This document shows positions 1-8,000 of a DNA stretch of 64,000 nt, piece by piece; the stretch's first letter is position 1; the number at the start of each line of letters is the position of its first letter. The notes beneath the pieces were generated by a model that was given only the letters and a program-made list of their open reading frames with translations, was not told the origin of the DNA and made no database searches. Origin of the DNA: Micrococcus cohnii (GTDB taxonomy: Bacteria; Actinomycetota; Actinomycetes; Actinomycetales; Micrococcaceae); the NCBI RefSeq assembly GCF_014205175.1, contig NZ_JACHNA010000001.1:1302001-1366000 (forward strand), read 5' to 3'. Position numbers and translations under genes: made by a program.

Positions 1-1128
1 AGCGCCGTGAAGCTGCGGCTCGAGGACGACCCCCAGCTGGTTGCCTGGGCCGCCGAACAGACCGGCGGCCGCGCCGTCCGGCTTGAGACGACCCAGACCG
101 ACACCACCGAGTACCGAGCGGCCATCGTGCCGGTGGGCGGCCCCGAGCAGGAGGACCGCGGTGCCCTGCTCGTGGCTTTCGACCTCGATGCGGAGCGGGC
201 CGAGCTGAACCGGAACTTCGCCGGCTACTTCGTGGCCGCGGCCCTGTCCGTGCTGATCGCGCTGCTGCTGGGCTGGTTCGTGCTGCGCCGGGCGTTCGAG
301 CCTCTCGAGACCCTCGGCAGCACGGTCCGCGGCATCTCCGAGGCCGACCTCGACGACCGCGTGCACGTGCGCGGTGAGGACGACGTCGCCGCGCTCGGCC
401 ACCACGTCAACGCGATGCTGGACCGGTTGCAGGACTCCTTCGCCTCGCAGCGTCAGCTCATCGACGACGTCGGGCACGAACTGCGCACGCCCATCACGAT
501 CGTCCAGGGCAACCTCGAGGTCATGGACGCCGACGACCCTCGGGACGTGCGCGAGTCGACCGACGTGTGCTTCGACGAGCTGGCGCGGATGCGTCGCCTG
601 GTCGACGACCTGGTCCTGCTGGCCAAGTCCGCTCGCCCGGACTTCGTGCAGCCCGAACTCGTCGACGTCGAGGACCTCACGCACACGGTGTTCGGCAAGG
701 CGGCGCAGCTCGGCGAGCGCGACTGGGGGCTGGACGCCGTCGCCCGCACGACGGCCTCCCTGGACGCTCAGCGGATCACGCAGGCCTGGCTGCAGCTGGC
801 CTCCAATGCGGTCCGCTACTCCGAGCCCGGCACGGCCGTGCACCTGGGCTCGTCGGTGGTGGAGAGCTCGCTGCGGCTCTGGGTGCGTGACGAGGGCGTC
901 GGTGTGGCGCCCGAGGACCGGGAACGGATCTTCGAGCGTTTCAGCCGCGGCTCCACCGTCTGCCGGACCGACGGGTCCGGGCTCGGGCTCACGATCGTCG
1001 CGGCGATCGCCGAGGCCCACGGCGGGACGGTCGACCTGCAGTCGGTGCCCGGCATGGGCTCGCTGTTCTCCGTGACCGTGCCTCTGCACCGCACACCGCC
1101 GCTGCCGACCGACGACGAGGAGGACTGA
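1..1128 (+). CDS. Sensor histidine kinase, 5' end cut by the window
   Basis: Membrane sensor kinase that phosphorylates the response regulator encoded next. The frame is open at base 1, so the N-terminus, probably with a first membrane helix, is missing; the visible GTG at 7 is unlikely to be the true start. Seen, numbering from base 7: the end of an extracellular sensor region, a membrane helix at about 71-94, a HAMP linker to about 150, an H-box with the phospho-accepting His in GHELRTP (about 157), an N-box (LASNAVRYS), a G1 box (DEGVGV) and a G2 box (GSGLGLTIV). The domain order is that of orthodox HAMP-HisKA-HATPase kinases. It ends 3 nt before the regulator gene, so the two are co-transcribed. 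The signal sensed cannot be told from the sequence. Confidence 0.9.
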   Translation, partial: SAVKLRLEDDPQLVAWAAEQTGGRAVRLETTQTDTTEYRAAIVPVGGPEQEDRGALLVAFDLDAERAELNRNFAGYFVAAALSVLIALLLGWFVLRRAFEPLETLGSTVRGISEADLDDRVHVRGEDDVAALGHHVNAMLDRLQDSFASQRQLIDDVGHELRTPITIVQGNLEVMDADDPRDVRESTDVCFDELARMRRLVDDLVLLAKSARPDFVQPELVDVEDLTHTVFGKAAQLGERDWGLDAVARTTASLDAQRITQAWLQLASNAVRYSEPGTAVHLGSSVVESSLRLWVRDEGVGVAPEDRERIFERFSRGSTVCRTDGSGLGLTIVAAIAEAHGGTVDLQSVPGMGSLFSVTVPLHRTPPLPTDDEED

Positions 1129-1131
1129 GCC

Positions 1132-1836
1132 ATGACCCCCATCCTGATGATCGAGGACGAACCGCGGATCCAGCGATTCGTCTCCAAGGGGCTCTCCGCG
1201 GAGGGCTTCTCCGTCACGTGCGCGTCGACCGGTGCCGAAGGTCTCGGGCTGGCCCTGACCGGAGCGTTCGAGCTGATCATCCTCGATCTGGGCCTGCCGG
1301 ACGTCGACGGCTTCGAACTGCTGACCCGGCTGCGTCGGCAAGACCCGACCGTGCCGGTCATCATCCTCACCGCACGGTCCTCCGCCCAGGACACGGTGGA
1401 GGGGCTCACCTCCGGCGCCGACGACTACATGTCCAAGCCGTTCCGCTTCGCCGAGCTGCTCGCGCGGGTGCGGTTGCGGCTGCGTGCTTCCGCCCCCGCC
1501 GCACCCGAGGAGTCCGTCCCGGACCCGGTGCTGCGGCACGCCGACCTGGAACTGGACCCGCTCGCGCACCGCGTGCGGGTCGCGGGCCGGGCCGTGGAGC
1601 TCTCCGCCCGGGAGTTCTCCCTGGCCGAGGAGTTCCTGCGCCACCCCGGGCAGGCGCTCAGCCGCGAGCAGCTGCTCGACGCGGTGTGGGGCTACGACTT
1701 CGACCCCGGCTCCAACGTGGTCGACGTCTACGTGCGGTATCTGCGCCAGAAGATCGGCCCCGGCCGAATCGCGACGGTCCGTGGCGTCGGGTACCGGCTC
1801 GTCGCCCCCGAGGACTACACGGACGCACAGGGCTGA
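1132..1836 (+). CDS. OmpR/PhoB-family response regulator
   Basis: DNA-binding partner of the upstream kinase, 234 aa. The receiver domain (about 1-120) shows the acidic pair EDE at 8-10, the phospho-acceptor Asp at about 52 in LDLGLPDVDG, the switch Thr at about 80 and the conserved Lys at about 102 in YMSKPF. The C-terminal winged helix (about 135-228) carries the usual REFSLAEEF and VVDVYVRYLRQKI segments. The ATG is preceded by a strong GAGGAGG ribosome site lying in the last codons of the kinase gene. Target genes are unknown; the next gene downstream is convergent. Confidence 0.93.
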   Translation: MTPILMIEDEPRIQRFVSKGLSAEGFSVTCASTGAEGLGLALTGAFELIILDLGLPDVDGFELLTRLRRQDPTVPVIILTARSSAQDTVEGLTSGADDYMSKPFRFAELLARVRLRLRASAPAAPEESVPDPVLRHADLELDPLAHRVRVAGRAVELSAREFSLAEEFLRHPGQALSREQLLDAVWGYDFDPGSNVVDVYVRYLRQKIGPGRIATVRGVGYRLVAPEDYTDAQG

Positions 1837-1838
1837 GC

Positions 1839-1855
1839 CGCCCCGGCGAGGGGCG
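1839..1855. terminator. Weak hairpin between convergent genes
   Basis: CGCCCC and GGGGCG form a six-base-pair stem with a five-base loop between the response regulator and the convergent membrane-protein gene. There is no T-tract, so it is only a candidate terminator. Confidence 0.3.
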
Positions 1856-1875
1856 CCTGCGGTCGGTGGGCGCGG

Positions 1876-2913
1876 TCAGCCGGCCCGACGGCGGGCCAGA
1901 ACGTTGTCCAGGTCGAGCGCGGCGACCTGCTCGCTGCGGGCCGCCTCGTCGTCCTCGGCGGTCATGCGTGCCCGGGCCAGGACGCGCTCGCGATACTCGG
2001 CCGAGACCCCGTCCTTGAGCCGGGTGGCGGCGCTCGCGCGCTTGTCCTCGTCCTCGTCCTGCATCGGCCGGGGCGCCGGACGCACGACCTCGGGCGCGTC
2101 CAGGTAGGCCGGCCGGGGCAGGCTCAGGGCGGCGCCCCGCGCGGATCCGGCCGCTGAGGCCGCGGCCGCCGAGCCCGTGTTCGGCGTGTGCGCGGCCATC
2201 GGCTCCCCGGTCGTCGCGGCGGCATGCCTGGGCGTCGGGGCCCCGCCGGCCACGGACGCGCTCGGGGCGGAGGACTCTCCGGTCGGCGTCGTCGGCCGCT
2301 GCTGCACCTCGTGCGCGCCGGCGTCGAACACGTCGGTCACCCGGCGCCGCACGGGCCTGGAGTCGGCCTCGGGCTGGGCCTCGGCCACGGCCTGCTGCGC
2401 CGGCGCGCCTGCCGGACGTCGACGCCGATCGCGCACGGCGAGGACGCGCAGCCCGGCGACGCACCCGAGCGCGCCCACCAGGCTCCACCCGGCCAGGACC
2501 CCGGTCCCGGCGCCGAATGCCGCGGCCACGCCGGCCACCAGGAACGTCGTCAGCAGCACGAGGGCGCCGAGGGCGAGGGCGGTGCGGTCCCAGCGCACAC
2601 GGAAGCCGTCGCCGGCTCCGGTGGGGGCCATCTCGGGGTGAGCGGCGGAGTCGGCGGGGCGGACGTCTGCGGTGCGGTCGGGCACGACGGTCTCCTGAGG
2701 TGAGGGCGTCGACGACGCGGCGGTCCGCGTGTCGGCTGGCAGATGCGGCTCGGCCTCGTCGAGTCGGTCCTCCGTGCCGCGGCCGCGGGCGAGCAGCCGC
2801 CAGCCGAACCACAGGACCAGGGCCAACACGACGAGAGAGGTGCTCACGCGGAGGTCGCCGACGAGACCCAGCACGGCGGACAGGCGTGCGGCGAGCTCAT
2901 TGAGGGCCTCCAT
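1876..2913 (-). CDS. Membrane protein resembling GlpR/SepX, a division-associated family
   Basis: 345 aa, three predicted membrane helices and no enzyme motif. The first helix is at about 25-42 near the N-terminus. An Ala/Pro-rich acidic linker follows, then a helical pair at about 130-180, then a long low-complexity cytoplasmic tail rich in Ala, Pro, Gly and Arg that ends in a charged helix (about 290-345). This layout, and a position just downstream of a RimJ-like gene, match Rv0996 of M. tuberculosis. I recall that family as including corynebacterial GlpR, the membrane receptor of the gephyrin-like protein Glp, and streptomycete SepX. The assignment is inference from topology and synteny. 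A -10 box 7 nt before the ATG suggests a leaderless start. Confidence 0.55.
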   Translation of the reverse strand: MEALNELAARLSAVLGLVGDLRVSTSLVVLALVLWFGWRLLARGRGTEDRLDEAEPHLPADTRTAASSTPSPQETVVPDRTADVRPADSAAHPEMAPTGAGDGFRVRWDRTALALGALVLLTTFLVAGVAAAFGAGTGVLAGWSLVGALGCVAGLRVLAVRDRRRRPAGAPAQQAVAEAQPEADSRPVRRRVTDVFDAGAHEVQQRPTTPTGESSAPSASVAGGAPTPRHAAATTGEPMAAHTPNTGSAAAASAAGSARGAALSLPRPAYLDAPEVVRPAPRPMQDEDEDKRASAATRLKDGVSAEYRERVLARARMTAEDDEAARSEQVAALDLDNVLARRRAG

Positions 2914-2920
2914 ACCGACC

Positions 2921-2926
2921 AGACTA
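2921..2926 (-). promoter_or_regulatory. -10 box, leaderless start of the GlpR/SepX-like gene
   Basis: TAGTCT on the minus strand lies 7 nt before the ATG at 2913. There is no Shine-Dalgarno sequence, so transcription would begin at or next to the start codon. Confidence 0.5.
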
Positions 2927-2973
2927 CCGGCGGCACGGGCCCGGACTGCGCCGGCTGCGTGGCGTGTCCCACC

Positions 2974-2989
2974 ACACTCACGAGAGTGT
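2974..2989 (-). terminator. Small hairpin after the RimJ-like gene
   Basis: ACACTC and GAGTGT form a perfect six-base-pair stem with a four-base loop, abutting the stop codon of the acetyltransferase gene. It may attenuate transcription before the separately promoted membrane-protein gene. Confidence 0.3.
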
Positions 2990-3660
2990 CAGGCGGGCGG
3001 CCGGGGCGATGTCGGTCCCCGCCCCGGCGTCGTGGCGAGCAGACGGGCGAGCACCCCGTCGCCGCTCTCCTCGACCGTGAGTGCATAGGCGAGGTGGTCG
3101 CACCAGTCGCCGGCGACGTGCAGGTAGCGCTCACGCAGTCCCTCACGGCGGAAGCCGAGCTTCTCCGGCACCCGGATGCTCGCGGTGTTCTCCGGCCGCA
3201 CGTTGATCTCGAGGCGGTGCAGCCCGGCCATCACGAACGCCCAGTCGCAGACGAGCGCCACCGCGACCGGGGTGAGTCCTCGTCCGGCGACGCGGCGGTC
3301 GATCCAGTAGCCGATCGCACCCGAGAGCACGGACCCGTACTGGATCCCGCCCAGGCTCACCAGCCCGACGAGGCGGTCGCGTCCGGGCGCATCCGTGTCG
3401 AGGGTGATGCCCCACGTGTACCCGCTCCCCTGCCGGGCCGCCCGCCGCTGCCAGCGCACCATTTGGGCGAAGGTCCGCGGACCGCTGCCCGGGTGCGGGC
3501 TGGTCGCGTCCCACGGCGTCAGCCAGTCCGCGTTGCTCGCGCGCTGCTCCTGCCACGCGGCCCGATCCCGGAACCGCAGCGGCCGGACCGTGAGCACGTC
3601 GTGCCGCAGCACGGCCGGCCACGGCGAATGCAGGGAGGAGGCAGGACCGAGCGCGGACAT
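2989..3660 (-). CDS. RimJ/RimL-like GNAT N-acetyltransferase
   Basis: 223 aa from the ATG at 3660; the frame runs on upstream, but only this start removes the overlap with the divergent cyclo-ligase gene. GNAT fold: an N-terminal strand (LTVRPLRFRDRAAW), the central strand and acetyl-CoA loop in GYWIDRRVAGRGLTPVA, and the RimJ-type NVRPENTASIRVPEKLGF segment. Its relatives acetylate the N-terminal residue of ribosomal proteins or other amines. In mycobacteria the corresponding gene sits between moeA1/glp and Rv0996. Here the downstream neighbour is kept but the upstream glp and galU genes are absent. The substrate is unproven. Confidence 0.82.
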   Translation of the reverse strand: MSALGPASSLHSPWPAVLRHDVLTVRPLRFRDRAAWQEQRASNADWLTPWDATSPHPGSGPRTFAQMVRWQRRAARQGSGYTWGITLDTDAPGRDRLVGLVSLGGIQYGSVLSGAIGYWIDRRVAGRGLTPVAVALVCDWAFVMAGLHRLEINVRPENTASIRVPEKLGFRREGLRERYLHVAGDWCDHLAYALTVEESGDGVLARLLATTPGRGPTSPRPPA

Positions 3661-3707
3661 GCCCTCGATGATCGCACGGGCCGGCCACCGGAGCCGGATC
3701 CGCCTCG

Positions 3708-3713
3708 TACCCT
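3708..3713 (+). promoter_or_regulatory. -10 box, leaderless start of the cyclo-ligase gene
   Basis: TACCCT lies 6 nt before the GTG at 3720, with no ribosome-binding site between. It fits the leaderless pattern seen at other genes in the window and fixes the choice of start. Confidence 0.45.
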
Positions 3714-3719
3714 GGCAGG

Positions 3720-4412
3720 GTGAACGTCCCCTCCCCGTCCTCCCCGCATCCGGCCCGGCCGAGCGCCGACCGCCCCGCCGCCGACATCGCCGCCGCGAAG
3801 CAGGCCGAGCGGACGCGCCTGCGCGCCGCTCGTCGGGCGATCCGCCCCGAGGAGCGCGAGCGGCAGTCCAGGGCCGCGGTCGAGCACCTCTGGGCCTGGC
3901 TCGGACCCCGGGTGCGGGCACGGGTCGCCGCCGGTGACGCACCGGCGGTCGGCACCGTCCTGTCCATGCCGAGCGAGCCGGACACCGCCGGGCTGCGCAG
4001 ACGGCTGATCGACACGGGCGCCGACGTGTTCGTCCCCGTGATCGAGCCGGAGCGACGCCTGAGCTGGGTGCGCTGGCGGCCCGATGCGGCCACGCGACGG
4101 GCACGCCTGGCCCCGGTCGAGGAGCCGATCGGACCCCGCCACGGCCTCGACGCTCTCGCCGACGCCGCGGCCCTGGTGATGCCCGGACTCGCCGTCACCG
4201 ACGACGGGGCCCGTCTCGGCCAGGGCGGAGGCTACTACGACAGGGTGCTGGCCGCGCTGCCGCCGAGCGTGCCGACCGTCGCCGTGCTCTTCGAGGACGA
4301 GCTGCTGCCGGCCGGCTCGCTGCCGCTCGAGCCGACGGACCGACCCGTCGACGCCGTCGCGACCGCCGCCGGGCTCCACATGTGCAGACGCCCTCTGCCC
4401 GGCAGCCGCTAA
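3720..4412 (+). CDS. 5-formyltetrahydrofolate cyclo-ligase
   Basis: ATP-dependent conversion of 5-formyl-THF to 5,10-methenyl-THF in cytosolic one-carbon metabolism. 230 aa, the usual family length with a Pro-rich N-terminal extension of about 20 residues. Seen: the N-terminal basic helix KQAERTRLRAARRA, an IGTVLSMPSEPD-like substrate segment, and the C-terminal signature LGQGGGYYDRVLA at about 162-174 that binds phosphate and folate. It starts with GTG and is probably leaderless. It is followed after 80 nt by the FmdB-like gene, the same pair as Rv0992c-Rv0991c in M. tuberculosis but on the opposite side of the missing galU. Confidence 0.92.
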   Translation: MNVPSPSSPHPARPSADRPAADIAAAKQAERTRLRAARRAIRPEERERQSRAAVEHLWAWLGPRVRARVAAGDAPAVGTVLSMPSEPDTAGLRRRLIDTGADVFVPVIEPERRLSWVRWRPDAATRRARLAPVEEPIGPRHGLDALADAAALVMPGLAVTDDGARLGQGGGYYDRVLAALPPSVPTVAVLFEDELLPAGSLPLEPTDRPVDAVATAAGLHMCRRPLPGSR

Positions 4413-4492
4413 GATCCTGTGCGGTCCGGCCCGGGCCTGCCACGGTGCCGGGCGTTGTCCGCCGTCCGCCCTGCCCCACGGAGGTCCCCGCG

Positions 4493-4801
4493 ATGCCCAC
4501 CTACGCCTACCGCTGCAAGGACTGCACCCACGCGTTCGACGTCGTCCAGTCCTTCACCGACGACTCGCTCACGCGCTGCCCCGAGTGCGGCGGCACGCTG
4601 CGCAAACAGTTCGGCAGCGTGGGCGTCACCTTCAAGGGCTCCGGCTTCTACCGCACGGACTCGCGTTCGAATTCCTCCGGCTCTTCCGGCTCAGGCGCCT
4701 CCGGTGCGGGATCTTCCGACGGCGGCACCTCGTCCTCCTCCGGCTCGAGCTCCTCCGACTCGGGGTCCACTGGCTCGGGGTCCACCGGCTCCTCGGACTG
4801 A
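4493..4801 (+). CDS. FmdB-family zinc-ribbon protein, possible Ruc homologue
   Basis: 102 aa from the ATG at 4493, which has a good GGAGGT ribosome site; an in-frame ATG at 4382 would overlap the previous gene. The N-terminal 45 residues form a zinc ribbon with paired cysteines in YRCKDC and RCPECGG. The C-terminal half is a disordered tail almost entirely of Ser, Gly, Asp and Thr. Its M. tuberculosis counterpart by position, Rv0991c, was described as Ruc, a redox-regulated chaperone whose cysteines bind zinc and which works with Hsp70. That function is inferred here from synteny and architecture. Confidence 0.85.
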   Translation: MPTYAYRCKDCTHAFDVVQSFTDDSLTRCPECGGTLRKQFGSVGVTFKGSGFYRTDSRSNSSGSSGSGASGAGSSDGGTSSSSGSSSSDSGSTGSGSTGSSD

Positions 4802-4814
4802 GCTCCCGACCCGC

Positions 4815-5099
4815 TCAGCCCCAGTGCGGAGGCCGCTCGCGCAGCAGCCAGCGGCCCCGGTCGTCGGTCACCGCGGCCTCGGCCCCCTCGCCGTCCCCCG
4901 CGCCCGACCGCACCGGACTTGCCTCATCGGCCGGTGATGCGACGCCCAGGAGCCGCTCCAGGCGCGGTTCCGGGCCGTCCGCGGCGCCGGGCCCGGTTCC
5001 TGCGGCATCGGCACGCCGCGGCCCGCGACGCCGGGCCGGCGCAGGACGGTCCGGCACCGGCGCGGTCCGGGACGTGTCCCCGCCTGCCGCCTCGGTCAT
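4815..5099 (-). CDS. Small hypothetical protein coupled to the helicase gene
   Basis: 94 aa of unknown function. Its ATG overlaps the stop of the preceding large gene in an ATGA junction (5096-5099), so it is probably made by translational coupling. Most of the protein is Pro, Ala, Gly and Arg rich and looks disordered. The last 16 residues (DDRGRWLLRERPPHWG) are different: aromatic, basic and ordered-looking. I think that ending recurs in small proteins beside this helicase in other Micrococcales, but I cannot verify it. A longer frame starting inside the helicase gene is less likely. Confidence 0.6.
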   Translation of the reverse strand: MTEAAGGDTSRTAPVPDRPAPARRRGPRRADAAGTGPGAADGPEPRLERLLGVASPADEASPVRSGAGDGEGAEAAVTDDRGRWLLRERPPHWG

Positions 5100-8000
5100 C
5101 GGGCTCCGCTCTCGTCGAACTCCTCCTCGTCGGGCTCGTCGAGCCGCAGGGTCGCGGCGTACCGGTCGGCGAGGGTCTCGGGGTCGGCGAACACGTCGAT
5201 CGTCCACATCGTGGCGGTCTGCCAACCGCGGGCGTGCAGCTGCTCGACGCGCGTGCGGGTCCGCTCGCGCACCGGCAGCTGCGCGTACCAGTCAGAGCCG
5301 TCGGCGGTCAGCGCGAGCGGGGCGCCGCGGCGCGGATGCCACGCCGCCAGGTCGATCTGCCCGCCGTACAGCGGCCACACACCGGCACCGTGCTGGTCGA
5401 GCCGATCCTTGAGGTCCTGGACCAGCGGGTTCGGCAGCGTCGTCTGGGGCGGCCGCGCGGGCTCCCCCAGATACGCCTGCAGGATCCGGTAGAAGTCCAG
5501 GGCACCGCCCTCGAGCCGCTCCGGGTCCAGGTCCGAGGCCCGCAGCGCGGACACCAGGTGCATGCGCCGACGGGCGCGGGTGAACGCGAGGGCCACCATG
5601 CTGCGACCGTCATGCTCGGAGAACGCACCGAAATGGTGCACCACCCGGCCGTGCGGGGTGCGGCCGTAGCCGGGGGTCACCACGACGGCGTCCCGCACGA
5701 TGCCCGCCGCGCGCACCACCGGGGCCACGACGAACGGCTCACGCGCGTCGTCCTCGCCCCGACCCCGGGCGAAGAACTCGGCGGCCCACGGGTTCTTCGC
5801 CGCGGTCGCCTGCACCGCGGCAGCGACCTTGCGCGCATGCTGTTCCGACACGGTGATCACCGCGAGCGACTCATCCGGGCGGTGGCGGATGTGCTCGAAC
5901 ACCGCCTCGACGCTGGCCCCCACCTCCGCCGCCGTGGAGACGACCGCGTCGCCGCCGGTGAGCGGGATGCCGGTGCCGTCCTCGAGGTAGCGCGCCGTGA
6001 CCGGGCGATCGCGCCCAGTGAGCTCCCCGGCGGCCGGGACGGCGTCGAGGGCTCCCTCGTACGCGGCATTCGAGATCAGGCGCACCAGCGTGCGTTCCAG
6101 CCCCCGGTGGACGGTGTGCAGCATGAGCCGCGGCAGCACGTCGGCGAGCCCGTCCCGGGCCGAGGTGAGCGGCCGCAGCGGGCCGGCGGTCGCGGTCGGG
6201 TCCACCGAGACCTGGAACGGCTGCGGCCGGCCCAGTACGGGGTCGCCGAACGCGACGACCTGCGGCGCCCGGGTCAGCGCGCCCATGGCGGTGGCCAGTG
6301 AGGTGCTCTCCGCCTCGAGCAGGATCACCACGTCCGCGGACCAGTCGTCGGGGAACTCGGTCAGCGCCATCGGTGAGGTCGTGATCACCGGGGTCAGCGT
6401 CTGCATCAGCTCGGGCGTGATCGTCGCCAGGGACCCGACGGTCGGTGTTCCCTGGCGCAGCAGGTTCCGCAGCACGGACGCGTCGGCCCGGTACTGTCGG
6501 ATCCCCTCCTGCCAGCGGCGGGTCAGCGCCCAGCGCAGGCGGGCGGGGCCGGAGTCGATCTGCCCGCGATCGAGGCGGCAGAAGGCGGCCTCCATGCCGG
6601 AGAGCGAGTCCCCGTCCATCATGGCCAAGAAGTCGTCGCCCGAGATCATCGCCTCGAGGGCGGACTGCCACCAGGCCAATTCGAGCTCGGTCACCAGCGC
6701 GCCGGTCGGCACCTGGCGTCGGTGCAGGTCCTCGAGCAGCTCGGTCAGACCGCGTTCGCGCAGCTCGTCGAGCACGAGGGTCCGCTCGGGCAGGGAGGCC
6801 AGGGTGTCCCGGTCGGCGACGAGCCCGTCCACCAGCGCGGCGAGCTCGTCCACATCCCGCTGGGCCAGCGGGGCCCCGTCGACCTGCTCGGGGGCGAGCA
6901 CGCCCTCGAGCCGTTCGAGCATCTCCAGCAGCTGGGAGGTTTCCTCGACCATCGCGTCGCTCCGCGAGGGCGCGGCGATGCGCTCACCCACGCCGTCCAC
7001 GGACCAGCGGTCCCAGCGACGCTTCTGATCCTCGACCTCGGTCAGCGCGGCGTGCAGGTCGCTCGGGTGCACGCCCGGGCGCACCACCTCCTTGGCGGCG
7101 CGGCGCATCCGGGAGCGAGCGACCGAGGACATCTCCACGAGGTTGGCCCGCCGCCACGCGCTCGAGGCGGTCGCGGCGACCATCCCGGGCACGTCCCGGT
7201 CGTAGACCTCGGGCAGGAAAGTGCCCAGGCTCTCGCGGACCGCGCCGAACAGGTTCGCCTGCTCGGCCCAGTCGGCCGCCGTGGAACCCGAACGCAGGCC
7301 GACCTCGCGCGCGGCGGACTCGACCGTGCCTCGGGTGCGCACCAGCTGTTCGGAGATCTGCTCGACCAGTTCGGAGGCGGCCTCGGTCTCCTGCACGTTG
7401 CGCACGCGGGCGCCGAACCAGCGGGACTCGGTGGAGGCCGCGGCGAACGCGCCGAGCGTGCCGGCGCGCAGAAGCATCTCCCCGATCGCCTGGCGGTTCA
7501 CCGTCGCATCGAGCACCGACCGGCGCAGGCGCACGGTGGTCGCCGGCGGCTGCGGCAGCGAGGTCAGGGCGGCCAGGGCCTGCATCGCCTGGTAGGGCGA
7601 GCAGCCCCAGCGCGGCCGTACGTGGTGCAGGGAGCCGACGTGCTCGTCGAGCCGGCGACGGGCCTCGGTCAGCTGGGCGTGCATCGTCTGCGGCTGCGGG
7701 TCCTCGGCGCGCTCGGCGCGCAGCACGGAGGCGACGAGCTGGCGGCGCAGCTGCTCGGGATCCGGGTGGGCGGGGACGTCGAGGCAGATCTCCCGCAACC
7801 CGGCCGTCTCCAGCCGTGCGTGGACGTCCTCGAGTGCGGCGTAGCGCTCGGAGACCACCACGACCCGGCGCCCCTGCCAGGCCAGGCCGGCGGCGAGGTT
7901 CACGGCGGTCTGCGTCTGCCCGGTGCCCGGCGCGGTGTCCACGAGCAGGGAGCGACCGGCGAGCGCGTGGTCGAGCACCGCCTGCTGCGAGGCGTCGGCG

